From: Oceaniovalibus sp. ACAM 378
GTDB lineage: Bacteria > Pseudomonadota > Alphaproteobacteria > Rhodobacterales > Rhodobacteraceae
Reading direction: 5' to 3'
Length of the DNA: 64,000 nt
Assembly: GCF_008085915.1 (NCBI RefSeq)
Contig: NZ_VSJK01000004.1
Span: forward strand, 290,261-354,260
In this document: one piece after another, positions 17,881 to 27,806 of the stretch
Numbering within the stretch: the stretch's first letter is position 1
How the letters are laid out: each line of letters starts with the position of its first letter
Notes under the pieces: generated by a model
The model's input: only the letters and a program-made list of their open reading frames with translations
Database searches by the model: none
What the model was told of the DNA's origin: nothing
Translations under genes and position numbers: made by a program

Positions 17881-18636
17881 ATGGCAACCAAGGAGATCCC
17901 CATCGAGGCCGACCTTCAGGAACTCCTGAAGATCCCGAGCTGCGATCTCCTGCGGCTGAACCGGCCAAAGCCGCTTTCGGTACAGATGCCGGGCGGTCCC
18001 AAGGTGCAGGCGTTCGCGGATATCTCGAAGGGGATTCCGACCGATTGCTCCTTCGCGCTGTCGATCTCGCTTCAGATCGCCCCGTTCCTGATGTCGACGC
18101 ATTGTCTGGTCCAGATTCTGGCCATGCTCGAGGCCGTCAAGAGCGTTGTCGAGGATCTCCCCATCCCGTCCTTCGAAACTCTGGAAAAGTTCTTCAAGGC
18201 GGCGGACGGGATCGCCGATTGCGTACTGGCCTTTACGCCGCTGGGCCTTTTCGATTTCATCCGTGACCTTCTGCTTCTCATCATCAAGTTCCTCAAATGT
18301 TTCATCGGCGCGATGAAATCGATGATCGAAACACTCGGCGGGCTGACGATAAAGATCGGCGAGGCCGAGGCGCTTGGCAATGACGAGTTGAAACAACTGT
18401 ACGAATGCGCCCGCGAGAACGCGGCGAATTCCAACCAGACCCTGCAGGACGGGCTGGGACCGGTCGTGAACCTTATCGATCTAGTGAAACCCCTTCTGGA
18501 AATTGCCGGAATCCCTGTCGAGGTGGAGTTGCCAGCAGCCGCCGACCCGGAAGACCTGGAGGCGATGACCGAGGCAATCCAAAAGATCGAGGACATCGTC
18601 GTGCTGCTTGAACAGGTGGTGGAGACAATCCCATGA
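17881..18636 (+). CDS. Unrecognised helical eCIS protein between spike and gp25 genes
   Basis: 251 residues with no family that I recognise. It starts with a polar segment (EADLQELLKIPSCDLLRL). Strongly hydrophobic helices follow at about residues 72-90 and 118-145 (FDFIRDLLLLIIKFLKCF), and the C-terminus is acidic and helical (LEAMTEAIQKIEDIVVLLEQ). There are six cysteines in the first two thirds. It has no signal peptide, so it is likely a structural or membrane-interacting part of the particle. It sits where other eCIS loci carry spike-tip or PAAR genes, so a tip-associated role is conceivable. It overlaps the gp25 gene by 4 bp. Confidence 0.6.
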   Translation: MATKEIPIEADLQELLKIPSCDLLRLNRPKPLSVQMPGGPKVQAFADISKGIPTDCSFALSISLQIAPFLMSTHCLVQILAMLEAVKSVVEDLPIPSFETLEKFFKAADGIADCVLAFTPLGLFDFIRDLLLLIIKFLKCFIGAMKSMIETLGGLTIKIGEAEALGNDELKQLYECARENAANSNQTLQDGLGPVVNLIDLVKPLLEIAGIPVEVELPAAADPEDLEAMTEAIQKIEDIVVLLEQVVETIP

Positions 18637-19046
18637 GACAATCCCCCGACATCCGTCCTTTTCTGGGCCGCGGCACCGCGGTTCCGTTCCGCCCCAACAC
18701 CCGCGGCGGCTTGGACCTCGTGAGTGGTCCCGCGCTGGTGGAGCAGTCGATCTGGATCATCCTCACGACGCCGCGCGGCTCGGTCGAGATGGAACCACGC
18801 TTTGGCTGCGGCATCCACGGGCTGGTGTTCTCTGACAACACAGCCGCCGCCCGCGCCATCATCGCCCAGCAGGTGGCCGAGGCGCTGACCGAATGGGAGG
18901 CCCGGATCGACCTCATCGACCTCCGCGTGTCCGAAGGGACCGAACCCACCGAGATCCGGATCGAGATCGACTATCGGCTGCGCTCCAACAACGCCTTTTT
19001 CAACCTGGTTTACCCCTTCTATGTGCGCGAAGGACGCGATCTGTGA
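18633..19046 (+). CDS. Baseplate wedge protein, GPW/gp25 family (Pvc9/Afp9-like)
   Basis: A 137-residue protein containing the gp25 core: GRGTAVPFRPNTRGGLDLVSG, then VEQSIWIILTTPRGSVEMEPRFGCG and a C-terminal DLRVSEG and IEIDYRLRS. The E-P-R-F-G-C-G segment carries the EPR-type motif that anchors the first sheath ring to the baseplate. It follows with a 4-bp overlap and runs into the gpJ-like gene by a TGATG junction. Confidence 0.9.
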   Translation: MRQSPDIRPFLGRGTAVPFRPNTRGGLDLVSGPALVEQSIWIILTTPRGSVEMEPRFGCGIHGLVFSDNTAAARAIIAQQVAEALTEWEARIDLIDLRVSEGTEPTEIRIEIDYRLRSNNAFFNLVYPFYVREGRDL

Positions 19047-21052
19047 TGGTCCTCAAAGCCCCCGACCTCGACGACCGCCGCTATGACGACCTGCTGGAGG
19101 AGGTCCGCACCCTGATGCCGCGCTATGCGCCGGAGCAGACCGACCTCACCGACAGCCAGCCCGCGATCCTCATCGCCAAACTCTTTTGCTGGATGACGGA
19201 CCTGACGCTCTACCGGGTCAATCGCATCCCCGAGCGGGCCTACGTCAAATTCCTCGAACTGATCGACGTGACGCCGAAGCCCGCGAGCCCTGCCCGCACC
19301 GAGCTGAGCTTCACGCCCGCCCGGCAGGATGTTCCGGATATCGTGGTGCCCGCAGGCACTCAGGTCGCCGCTGCGGCAGACGAAGACGGGCCGATCCTGT
19401 TCGAGACGCTGGAGCCTCTGAGCGTGGTGGCAACGCCGCTTGTCGAGGTGCAGGTCTATGACGGTTTCGGCTATCGGATCGCCACCACCCGCGCCCGGGC
19501 CGAGGGCCAGACCATCGACCCTTTCGGCCCGCTCGCCCGCGACGGTTCTGCGCTTTTGCTGGGTTTCCAGCCCACCGCCGATTTCACCGCTCAGGACATC
19601 TCGTTGCTGATCCGCCTGCCCCGGAACGAGCGCCCGCCCACGCCGCTGAGCTGTAACGTGGCGATCGATCCGCTTCCGGCGGACCTTGTCTGGGAAGTGC
19701 GCAACGCGACCGGATGGGAGCCGATTTCCACCATCCGCGACAACAGCCGCGCGTTTACTCAGGACGGCTATGTCCGCATCGCCGGCCCCGGCACAGTGGC
19801 ACGTCAGGCCATCGTCGGAGAGGTGCAGACACCGCTCTACTGGCTGCGCTGCCGCCTCCAGCGCGGGGCCTACGAACGCCCGCCACGCCTCGACTCGGTG
19901 CTGATCAACACTGTGCCCGCGCATCAGGCCTCCACCGCGACCGAAGAATTCCTTGGCCGCAGCGATGGCCGACCCGACCAGAGCTTCACACTGGCCAACC
20001 TCCCCGTGGTGCCGCGCGACAGACCGATGAAGCTGCTTACGCCGGACGGCGTGGCGATTTCAGTCCCCAGTCTTCGGCTGGAGGTGGATGAGGGTCAGGG
20101 ATTTGTACCATGGCAGGAGGTGCCCGACTTCCTTGCCAGCGGCCCCGACGATCGCCATTTCACGCTGAACCATGGCACCGGCCTCGTGACCCTCGGGGAC
20201 AACCGGCGCGGACGCATTCCCATAGCGGTGGGCGGCGGAGAAATCGTCGCGCAGGAGTATTTCTGGGGCGGCGGTCGGCGCGGCAACCTTGCCGCCGGAA
20301 CCGTGACCCAGATCCAGAGCTTCGTTGCCGGGATCGAGGAGGTCACGAACCCGTTCGCCGCCGAGGGCGGTGCCGAAGAGGAGCCGGTGGAGGACGTGAA
20401 GCGCCGTGCCGCCGCCGAGATCGCCAGCAATGGCCGCGCCGTAACCGCCGCCGATTTCGAGACCCGGGCGCTCTCTACCCCCGGCGCCCGCATCCGCCGC
20501 GCCCATGCCGTGGCACGCTTTCATCCGCAGTTCCCGGGGGCCGAGGTGCCCGGCGTGGTGACAGTCATCGTCGTGCCCGATGGCGACGGCCCCGCGCCGA
20601 TGCCAAGTGCCTCGACCCTGACGCTTGTCTGCAAGCATCTGGATACCGTACGCCTCATGACCTCCGAGGTTCACGTTGCCCCGCCGCGCTACCGCGAGGT
20701 CCGTGTGGCGGTGACGGTAGAGGCCCGGCCGGACGCCGATGCCGCCGAGGTCCGGCGGCTGGTGGAACAGCGGCTCGACAGTTTCTTCCACCCGCTCGAG
20801 GGCGGCCTGAACCCGGCCACGGGCGATCCCGGCGCAGGCGGCCTGCCGTTCGGCGCGACGATATTCGTCTCGGACCTGTTTCAGCTCATCCTCGCCACCG
20901 ATGGCGTGGCCCGACTCGCCGATGGCCAGATGGAGGTCCGCGTCGATGGCGAGGCCAGCCAGTTCTGCCGGGATATCCCGCTCTGCCCAAACGAGTTGAC
21001 CTGCGCGAAGGGCCATGACGTCACTGTCCGGTTCCGGGGGAACGGGTCATGA
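19046..21052 (+). CDS. Baseplate J-like wedge protein (Pvc11/Afp11-like)
   Basis: 668 residues from the ATG at 19046; a 51-codon upstream extension overlaps the gp25 gene and is discarded. The N-terminus (RYDDLLEEVRTLMPRYAPEQ, AILIAKLFCWMTDLTLYRVN) matches gpJ/gp47-type baseplate proteins. The C-terminal two fifths fit the conserved gpJ core (EEEPVEDVKRRAAAEIASNG, RAVTAADFETRALSTPGARI, VTVIVVPDGDG). Wedges of this protein form the ring around the hub. A beta-rich insertion occupies the middle. It ends with a 4-bp overlap with the next gene. Confidence 0.9.
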   Translation: MVLKAPDLDDRRYDDLLEEVRTLMPRYAPEQTDLTDSQPAILIAKLFCWMTDLTLYRVNRIPERAYVKFLELIDVTPKPASPARTELSFTPARQDVPDIVVPAGTQVAAAADEDGPILFETLEPLSVVATPLVEVQVYDGFGYRIATTRARAEGQTIDPFGPLARDGSALLLGFQPTADFTAQDISLLIRLPRNERPPTPLSCNVAIDPLPADLVWEVRNATGWEPISTIRDNSRAFTQDGYVRIAGPGTVARQAIVGEVQTPLYWLRCRLQRGAYERPPRLDSVLINTVPAHQASTATEEFLGRSDGRPDQSFTLANLPVVPRDRPMKLLTPDGVAISVPSLRLEVDEGQGFVPWQEVPDFLASGPDDRHFTLNHGTGLVTLGDNRRGRIPIAVGGGEIVAQEYFWGGGRRGNLAAGTVTQIQSFVAGIEEVTNPFAAEGGAEEEPVEDVKRRAAAEIASNGRAVTAADFETRALSTPGARIRRAHAVARFHPQFPGAEVPGVVTVIVVPDGDGPAPMPSASTLTLVCKHLDTVRLMTSEVHVAPPRYREVRVAVTVEARPDADAAEVRRLVEQRLDSFFHPLEGGLNPATGDPGAGGLPFGATIFVSDLFQLILATDGVARLADGQMEVRVDGEASQFCRDIPLCPNELTCAKGHDVTVRFRGNGS

Positions 21053-23274
21053 CCGCGGGGCTGGATATCGTCCGCCGTCTGGTGCTGGATGCCCGGCTGG
21101 GCTGGCCCGCAGCGGCCAGCTTCGAGATCGCCGTGGGCGATGAGATCCGCCTCGCCGATCACCCCGTCGCCCCCGACCCCATTGCCGACCCCTCTAACCG
21201 GCTCGGCGGGCTCTCCGGGCCGATTTGGGCCGCCGTCTTTCGCGCCGGCGCTCTGGTGATCCTCGACAAGGAAGGCGCGAGGCTCCTCGCCTTCGATCCC
21301 TGCGACGAGGCATTCCATCCTTTCGCGTGTTTCCATGGCCCCGGCTCTAGCATCGGTGCGTTGCGCGGCGCGCGTGGCCTTGCGGTGGATGCCGCCGGTC
21401 GGCTCGTGATCGCGGACACCGGCAACAGACGGGTGCAGGTCTACGATCCGCGTCTCTCTCGGATCACGCAGGTGATCGGACCGTTCCGCGCCGAGGCCGG
21501 GGCACTTGTGCCGGTGTCGCCCGCCCCTGAGCTGGACCCTGACGGTCTGCCCACCGGTGCCCTGACCTATCCGACCGGCACTTGGGAGCCGACGGCGGCC
21601 CTGCCCCGGACGGGCGCGATGCTCTGGGTGGCCGACCGGGCCGGGCAGGCAATTCACCGGATCGACCCGATGGGCCGCCCCGCAGGTCAGCTTGACGCCG
21701 ACGATCCGGCGGGGCGGCCGCTTGGCGCACCGGTGGCCCTGACATCGCTGGCGGATGGCAGTGTCGCCGTGATCGAGGAGGGCGAAGCGTCGGTGCGGAT
21801 TCTCGACCCTCAGGGCCGCTTTGTCGAGGACGTGGCGCTTTTTGCCGAACTGGAACCCCGCGCCTTTCCGCCGGTGGTTGCGGTTGATGCCGACGGGTCG
21901 ATCTGGATCTCGCCCCGCGTTCCCGGGCCAAAGCAGCGCATCCGCCGGGACGCCACCGGGCGGTGCACACCCTGCGAGCAGGTTCGGCGCGTGCCCGCCC
22001 ACTGCCCCGTGCTGGCCTTCGACCGGGACGGCGCGGCAATCCTTGGCGACGCGCGGCAGCCCTGCCTCAGCCGCGCCCCTGCCCGGGCCTTCGCCACCGA
22101 CGGCACGCTCTATACCACGCCACTGGACAGTCGCCGCTCGGGCTGCGTCTGGGACCGCATCGCGCTGACCGGACGCCTGCCCGAAGGTTCGCGCCTGACC
22201 GTGGCCAGCTTCACCGCCGAGGGCGTCTGGACGGCTGACGAAATCGCCACCCTGCCCGAGGCCCGCTGGACCGAAACCCGGCTCACCGCCTTCGACCACG
22301 ACGGCACCTGGAATGCCGCGATCCGCAGTGCCGCGGGCAGATACCTCTGGCTGCGTCTGCGGCTTTCCGGCGACGGCGCGGCAAGCCCCAGCGTCTCGCG
22401 GATCGATCTGCGCTACCCGCGCAACAGCCTCGCCCGGCACCTGCCGACCGCCCTTGCCCCGGACCCGGCCTCGCACGACTTTCTGGAACGGTTCATGGAT
22501 CTCTTCGGAGAGATCCGCAGCGGCTATACCGAGATCCTCGACGACATCGCCGGGCTCTTCGATCCATGCGCCACGCCCACCGCACCCAAAGGCGCAGCGG
22601 GGCGCGATTTCCTTGACTGGCTTGGCGGCTGGCTCGGTCTGACGCTTGAGCGGAACTGGCCGGTCGAGGCCCGGCGGCGGCTGGTGCGCGAGGCGGCGCG
22701 ACTTTACCGAATGCGCGGCACGCCGGAAGGGGTGAAGCGCCACGTGGAGCTTTATACCGGCATCCAGCCGCAACTTATCGAACACTTCCGCCTGCGCCGC
22801 TGGATGGCCCTCGGACAGGGAAGGCTCGGTGCCGACACCGCGCTCTGGGGCCCGGAAGCAGCCGCGCGGCTGGAGCTTGACGCCTACGACCAGATCGGTC
22901 GCTTCGTGCTCGTGGACAGCGGCGATCCGCTGCTCGATCCGTTCAACGTCTTTGCCCACAGGGCAACGCTGATCGTGGCGGTCCCGCCAGGACCACGCGC
23001 CGAGCGGGAGGTCCTCACCGCGACGCTGGAGCGGATCGTGGCGGCAGCCGCTCCGGCCCATGTCGCGGTTGAAATCCGCGTTGTGGAGCCGGACTTCGTG
23101 ATCGGCTGCGGTGCCATCATCGGCACCACGACACGCCTGCGCTGCGAGCCGGGCCGCGTCACGCTTGATGAAACAGAACTCGGCCCACCCGTTCGCCTTG
23201 CGGGCGCGCCACGCTTTCAGCTCGGTCCGCGCGGCGGCGCGCGGCTGGGAACCGAAACGCATCTGACCGGATAG
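21049..23274 (+). CDS. Baseplate tail protein (Pvc12/gpI-like) with NHL-type beta-propeller
   Basis: A 741-residue two-part protein. Residues about 1-380 carry repeats of NHL/SMP-30 type (GARGLAVDAAGRLVIADTGN, RRVQVYD, and later VAVIEEGEASVRILDPQGRF) that predict a beta-propeller. After a beta-rich linker, residues about 465-600 match the phage tail protein/gpI domain (HDFLERFMDLFGEIRSGY, DFLDWLGGWLGLTLERNWP, RLVREAARLYRMRGTPEGV). Pvc12-type proteins join wedges to tail fibres. A propeller grafted onto the gpI-like core could face outward and take part in attachment. Confidence 0.85.
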   Translation: MTAGLDIVRRLVLDARLGWPAAASFEIAVGDEIRLADHPVAPDPIADPSNRLGGLSGPIWAAVFRAGALVILDKEGARLLAFDPCDEAFHPFACFHGPGSSIGALRGARGLAVDAAGRLVIADTGNRRVQVYDPRLSRITQVIGPFRAEAGALVPVSPAPELDPDGLPTGALTYPTGTWEPTAALPRTGAMLWVADRAGQAIHRIDPMGRPAGQLDADDPAGRPLGAPVALTSLADGSVAVIEEGEASVRILDPQGRFVEDVALFAELEPRAFPPVVAVDADGSIWISPRVPGPKQRIRRDATGRCTPCEQVRRVPAHCPVLAFDRDGAAILGDARQPCLSRAPARAFATDGTLYTTPLDSRRSGCVWDRIALTGRLPEGSRLTVASFTAEGVWTADEIATLPEARWTETRLTAFDHDGTWNAAIRSAAGRYLWLRLRLSGDGAASPSVSRIDLRYPRNSLARHLPTALAPDPASHDFLERFMDLFGEIRSGYTEILDDIAGLFDPCATPTAPKGAAGRDFLDWLGGWLGLTLERNWPVEARRRLVREAARLYRMRGTPEGVKRHVELYTGIQPQLIEHFRLRRWMALGQGRLGADTALWGPEAAARLELDAYDQIGRFVLVDSGDPLLDPFNVFAHRATLIVAVPPGPRAEREVLTATLERIVAAAAPAHVAVEIRVVEPDFVIGCGAIIGTTTRLRCEPGRVTLDETELGPPVRLAGAPRFQLGPRGGARLGTETHLTG

Positions 23275-23283
23275 GGGGAGAGA

Positions 23284-25827
23284 ATGGATCACAATACAAG
23301 GATCCTGGGCGCGATCGAGTGTCCCACGTGCCCGGAGGACCGGCGGATCAGGAACACCTGGTTTCCGGGAAAGATCGTCACTGACCGGGTCATGGCGGAC
23401 GAGCAGACCTATTTCCTGTCCCGTGCCAATCGCCACACCCGGCTGCTGCACGGCTGGGGCGTGGTTTGCGGGCTGCACGTCAGCGAACACCCGAACCCCG
23501 CCTGCCGGGAGCAATGGGTCGTCGTCCAGCCCGGGGCCGCAGTGGATTGCTGCGGTCGGGACATCCGGGTGGACACGCCGACACTCTTCGATTTCCGCGC
23601 CGCCTTTCTGGCAGACTGGCAGCGCAACAACGGTGCCGGCGTAGAGCCGGACGACCAACCGCACAGGTTGGAGATCGTCCTGCACTATGCCGAGTGTCCG
23701 ACAGAGCCGGTGCCGGTGCATTTCGAGGGCTGCGCGCCGGGCGGCGAGTCTTGCCTGCCCGACCGGATCGCCGAGGGGTTCGAACTTGGCCTCAGGGTGG
23801 ACCGCCCCCTGCCCGAGCCCGACCTTGCCGGGCTTTCGGTCGCTTGGTCTTCGACCATCTCCCGCGTTGGTGCCATGCGCGCGGTGACCGACGAAACCCG
23901 GCTTTTCATTCTCGCCGAAGGGCCGCAGGCCTCGGTCATTTCCGCCGCGCTGGACACCGGCACCCTGCTTGATGTCGCCGCCTTTCCCGGGTTCGACCCG
24001 CGCGAAATGGCCGTTTCGGGGGACGGGGCACACCTGTTCCTGATCCTCGCGCCCCAGGGCGGCGGTGATCCGGAGTTGCATGTGCTTGATGCGAACGACC
24101 TCGCCGCCGCGCCGCTGCAAACCCTTGCCCTGACCGGGGGGGACGGTGGTCCGCTCGGGTTGCTGGCGCTTCCGGACGGGCGTCTGGCCGTCGCGGTGGG
24201 TGCGGCCGACGAAGTTCGCATCTGGGGCAGCGATGTCACCGGCAATGCACCACCCGCAGCGCCCGCCGTCTTGGGGGTCGCCTCTGCGCCCGGGCCGATG
24301 GCATTGCCCCCCGGCCCTGCGACCCACGCTTATATAGCCGCGACGCAGGATGCCGAGATCGCCGCAATCCGCCTGAGCGATCTTGCGGTTGTCGTGCTTG
24401 CGCTGGGAACGGGCGGCACAGCACGGCCAACCGCCCTGACCGCCAGCCGGCGGGCCGGTACGGACACGCTGGCGATCGTCGATGGCTCAGATGACTCGGT
24501 GCATCTCGTGAGCGTGCAACCCGAAGCCGCCAATCCGGCGGACCAGATCGCGCCGATTGGCGCGCCGCGGACCGATCTGGCCGCGCCGCCAGCAGCGGTC
24601 GCTCTCTCGCCCGGTGGTGCCACGGTGGCGGTTCTGAGCAAGATGCCCGACGGCTCAAGTGCTGTCCAGGTCGCCCCGGTCAACCGCATCGCGCTGGACG
24701 AGCCAGTGGCCTTCAGCGCCCCCGAACCCGTAGAGGGCGCGCCCCGGGCGCTTGCTTTCGAGGGCCCCACGACGCTTCTTGCCACGCATGACGGCGCGGG
24801 CGGCCCGTCGGGCGGGGTGGCCGTGCTTGCGCTTTCGGGGACAGACTGCCGGGACCATCTGAGCGCCGACACCTGCCCCCAATGCGGCCCGGACGACGTG
24901 CTCGTCCTCGCCACGATCCCCGAGTACCGCTTTGGCGATGCGGTCGATGCGGCCGATCTCGACCATGGCCCCGCCCGGCGCGAGCTTGCCAGCACCTGGG
25001 CCCTGCAAAGGACGCTGCTCTGCCTGCTCGACCAACCGATGGACCCGGCGAGCGAAGGCCCCGCAGGACCGCAGGGACCTGCCGGTCCACCGGGACCGCA
25101 AGGCGAGTCGGGTGCGCAAAGCGAGCCGGGGCCACAGGGCGAGCCCGGACCCGCAGGGCCGCCGGGTGCGCAGGGTGAACCGGGACCGCAAGGCCCGCCC
25201 GGCGGCTGGCCGCGACTTGACCTGCCACGGATCGTCGCCCTGGGCTGGCCCCATGGGGAACGGCTCGGACCGAACCAACCGGCCTTTCAGGTGATCCTCC
25301 GCCACGGGTTGCTGGTGGCCTTCGATCCGGGTCACCTCGTCCTTGCGGAGACATTCCACGAGCATTCGGTGCAACTTCTGCGCGCCAATGCAGAGCCGCG
25401 AGACTCGCGATTCACCTACAGTTGCTGGTGTCAGGTCGATGCCGTGGTCACCGGCCTCAGGCTGGAGCGGGGTTGCGGCGACCTGATCGACGATGCCCCG
25501 CCCTTCGACGAGGACGTGACTGCGGGGCCGGTCTCGGCGCTGCGCATCGTGCCGGGGCGCCGCGGCGTCGAGGGTGAGTTGCAGCCACTGCCCGGCCTTT
25601 GGGAGCCCGGCCGATACCGGGTGGTGCTCGACGGCCACCACATTCTGGGTGAGCGCGAGGTCGAAGTCCCGGACCCGACCGATCCGGAAAACAGGATCGT
25701 GGTCCGGCCGGGGCTTGATGCCGACCATTTCAGCCCGGGCCTTCAGGCCGGGCGCTGTCCCACGGGCGATGCGATCGAAGGTGGCCGGTTCCTGAGTTGG
25801 TTCACTGTCACCGGCGATCAGGGTTGA
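23284..25827 (+). CDS. Candidate eCIS fibre/tip protein with propeller and collagen-like stretch
   Basis: An 847-residue protein. Residues 20-105 carry a module ([42 protein letters not shown]) that recurs in the next two genes. Residues about 175-530 contain weak repeats suggesting a second beta-propeller. Residues 592-639 are 16 consecutive G-X-Y-type triplets, with one Gly-to-Ser break (SEP), i.e. a collagen-like rod. A C-terminal beta-rich domain follows (about 640-847). No signal peptide. Position after the gpI-like gene and the trimer-forming rod suggest a tail fibre or surface spike replacing the Afp13-type fibre. RBS GGGGGAG precedes the ATG. Confidence 0.6.
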   Translation: MDHNTRILGAIECPTCPEDRRIRNTWFPGKIVTDRVMADEQTYFLSRANRHTRLLHGWGVVCGLHVSEHPNPACREQWVVVQPGAAVDCCGRDIRVDTPTLFDFRAAFLADWQRNNGAGVEPDDQPHRLEIVLHYAECPTEPVPVHFEGCAPGGESCLPDRIAEGFELGLRVDRPLPEPDLAGLSVAWSSTISRVGAMRAVTDETRLFILAEGPQASVISAALDTGTLLDVAAFPGFDPREMAVSGDGAHLFLILAPQGGGDPELHVLDANDLAAAPLQTLALTGGDGGPLGLLALPDGRLAVAVGAADEVRIWGSDVTGNAPPAAPAVLGVASAPGPMALPPGPATHAYIAATQDAEIAAIRLSDLAVVVLALGTGGTARPTALTASRRAGTDTLAIVDGSDDSVHLVSVQPEAANPADQIAPIGAPRTDLAAPPAAVALSPGGATVAVLSKMPDGSSAVQVAPVNRIALDEPVAFSAPEPVEGAPRALAFEGPTTLLATHDGAGGPSGGVAVLALSGTDCRDHLSADTCPQCGPDDVLVLATIPEYRFGDAVDAADLDHGPARRELASTWALQRTLLCLLDQPMDPASEGPAGPQGPAGPPGPQGESGAQSEPGPQGEPGPAGPPGAQGEPGPQGPPGGWPRLDLPRIVALGWPHGERLGPNQPAFQVILRHGLLVAFDPGHLVLAETFHEHSVQLLRANAEPRDSRFTYSCWCQVDAVVTGLRLERGCGDLIDDAPPFDEDVTAGPVSALRIVPGRRGVEGELQPLPGLWEPGRYRVVLDGHHILGEREVEVPDPTDPENRIVVRPGLDADHFSPGLQAGRCPTGDAIEGGRFLSWFTVTGDQG

Positions 25828-25847
25828 TTGAAAGGGGAGCTAGGACG

Positions 25848-27806
25848 ATGCAGACGACATCGACGAACGGCCAGCGGACACATGCCAGCGCATGCTGCTG
25901 CCCCGTGTGCCGCGGCCTCACCTGTTTCGAGGCCCCGAAGTACAGCACCGGGGCACTGCTTTCGGCGGAAGACCTTTCCAGCGAGCAGGCCTATGTCCGC
26001 GCCAAGTCACGGCTGCAGAACCGCTTTTTGCATGGCAACGGAACGGTTTGCGGGCTCAAGGTGATCTGCGACGATTGCGAGGGCTCGGTGCGGGTGCTGC
26101 CGGGTTACGCGCTCGACCCCTGCGGCAACGACCTCGTGCTGGCCGAGGCGACACGTTTCGACATCGCCAAGGCGATCCGGGATTGCTGCAACGCCAAGCG
26201 CCCAAAGCTGGGCGACTGCGACCCCTTCGTGCCGCCCCCTGACCCCGGCTGTCGCGACGTGGAGAGCCATTGGTGCGTCACCCTGCGCTTCCGTGAAGTA
26301 GAGAGCGGGCACACCGTCGCGCTGTCAAAGCAGCCGGTTCCCTCGGGCGGCTGCGGGTGTGGCGGCGGCAAGAACTGCGGATGCGGCGGCTCCGGCCACA
26401 GCTGCGGGTGCGGCGGCGGCACATCGCAAAGCTCGGCCGGGTGCGGCTGCGGCGGGCAGAGCGCGAATGCCAGAAGCCATGCGCCGATTGGCGGCACCTC
26501 TCCTTCGCCCGCCCTTGGCTATACCACCGCGGGCTGCACGCCGCGGCGAATCGTGGAATGCGTGGAAATCGGCATCATGCCCCACGACGGCCCCTGCCAG
26601 CCACAGTGGCGGCGCGACCCCGTCGGCTCCACGAACGTTCCCACCGGCGGCGGCCTCTTCGCCGACCTGATCAAGCCTGACAGCCTGCTCGGGCGGATCA
26701 TCGCCTGCTTCACCGACATGGCGGCCTACCTCGCCGACCGTGTGCAGGGCGCCGACCTCGCGCCGCTGGAATATGTGGTGGGCACCAATCCGCCCCCGGC
26801 GAACCTCACGCCACAGCAGGTGCGCGACGCACTCTGCCGCGCGCGCGCCGCGGTGCTTGACCTCGTACGGACCAAGGATCCGGTGCGCTGCCAGATGCTG
26901 CGCACATTTGCCGCGATCACCGTGCCGCAGATTCAGGGCGACGAGATCGCCGCCGACTATATCATTCGTGCCCGGCCAGTGCTGGAGAATATCTTCACCG
27001 TTCTGTTCCAGACCGTCATGGACTGCATTTGCGGAGCCTTCCTACCCCCCTGCTCGGAAGACCCCTGCGACGACCGGGTACCCATCGCCTGTGTCACCAT
27101 GCGTGGCGATCAGGTGATCGACATCTGCAACCACTCCTGCCGCACCTACGCCGGCGCCTTCCCGTCGCTGTACTACTGGCAATCGCTGGTGCCGGTGGTG
27201 CCGCTGATCCAGCGGCTTCTGGCGATCCTTTGCTGCGCACCGGATGCACTCACCCGCAACTCGCCGCTGGTCAACCACCTGATGCCGCTGATCCAGAGCC
27301 TCGACCCCAACGATGACTGGCGCAATACCGTGGCACAGGACGAATTCGCGCTGGTCCGGACGGTGAACCGGATCCTGCCGGAACTCTCTCTGGGCCGGAT
27401 CTTTGCGGAAGCCGCGCCAAAGGTGCAGCCAGTCTCCACCGCAGGCGTCATCGGTGCCGAGACGGACACCGCTGTGGCGACACTCAAGACCCGCGGCATC
27501 CACACCGAGATTCTCGAGATCGAGGACCCCAAGCGCGCCGGGATCCGGCTCTCCACGCTGGGGGCCGTGGTCGCGGACAAGGGAGAGACGCTCACCCTCG
27601 CGGTTCACAACGGCAAAGTGATCGGAATCGCGAGGGGCACGGGAAAGGTGCAGCCGAAACCCGGCACTGAGGCTCGCTTTGACGAGGAACCCAACGACAT
27701 CGCCCTGCTGCGCGCCGAGATGGACGCGCTGCGCGCCGAAGTGGCGGAGCTGCGCAAGGCCCGAGGGTCGGGCACCAGCGCCACAAAGAGGGGTAAGAAG
27801 ACGTGA
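25848..27806 (+). CDS. Candidate eCIS fibre/tip protein with Cys/Gly-rich cluster
   Basis: 652 residues from the ATG at 25848, preceded by AAAGGGGAG; an in-frame upstream extension is rejected. The N-terminal part repeats the module of the neighbours (SSEQAYVRAKSRLQNRFLHG, TVCGLKV, VLPGYALDPCGNDLVL). Residues about 165-205 form a dense Cys-Gly cluster (GGCGCGGGKNCGCGG and a similar second block), reminiscent of metal-binding or disulfide-linked tips. Many more cysteines follow. The C-terminus is a predicted coiled coil (LLRAEMDALRAEVAELRKA). Its function is unknown; position and the shared module place it in the particle. Confidence 0.6.
   Translation: MQTTSTNGQRTHASACCCPVCRGLTCFEAPKYSTGALLSAEDLSSEQAYVRAKSRLQNRFLHGNGTVCGLKVICDDCEGSVRVLPGYALDPCGNDLVLAEATRFDIAKAIRDCCNAKRPKLGDCDPFVPPPDPGCRDVESHWCVTLRFREVESGHTVALSKQPVPSGGCGCGGGKNCGCGGSGHSCGCGGGTSQSSAGCGCGGQSANARSHAPIGGTSPSPALGYTTAGCTPRRIVECVEIGIMPHDGPCQPQWRRDPVGSTNVPTGGGLFADLIKPDSLLGRIIACFTDMAAYLADRVQGADLAPLEYVVGTNPPPANLTPQQVRDALCRARAAVLDLVRTKDPVRCQMLRTFAAITVPQIQGDEIAADYIIRARPVLENIFTVLFQTVMDCICGAFLPPCSEDPCDDRVPIACVTMRGDQVIDICNHSCRTYAGAFPSLYYWQSLVPVVPLIQRLLAILCCAPDALTRNSPLVNHLMPLIQSLDPNDDWRNTVAQDEFALVRTVNRILPELSLGRIFAEAAPKVQPVSTAGVIGAETDTAVATLKTRGIHTEILEIEDPKRAGIRLSTLGAVVADKGETLTLAVHNGKVIGIARGTGKVQPKPGTEARFDEEPNDIALLRAEMDALRAEVAELRKARGSGTSATKRGKKT

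Noticed and set aside
20881..24327. A very long open frame (1148 codons) on the minus strand, and similar long antisense frames at 9748-11352, 11401-12960 and 37205-39184
   Set aside because: They lie opposite genes with clear family motifs in GC-rich DNA, have Arg/Gly/Pro/His-rich compositions and no ribosome-binding sites. They are by-products of codon bias.
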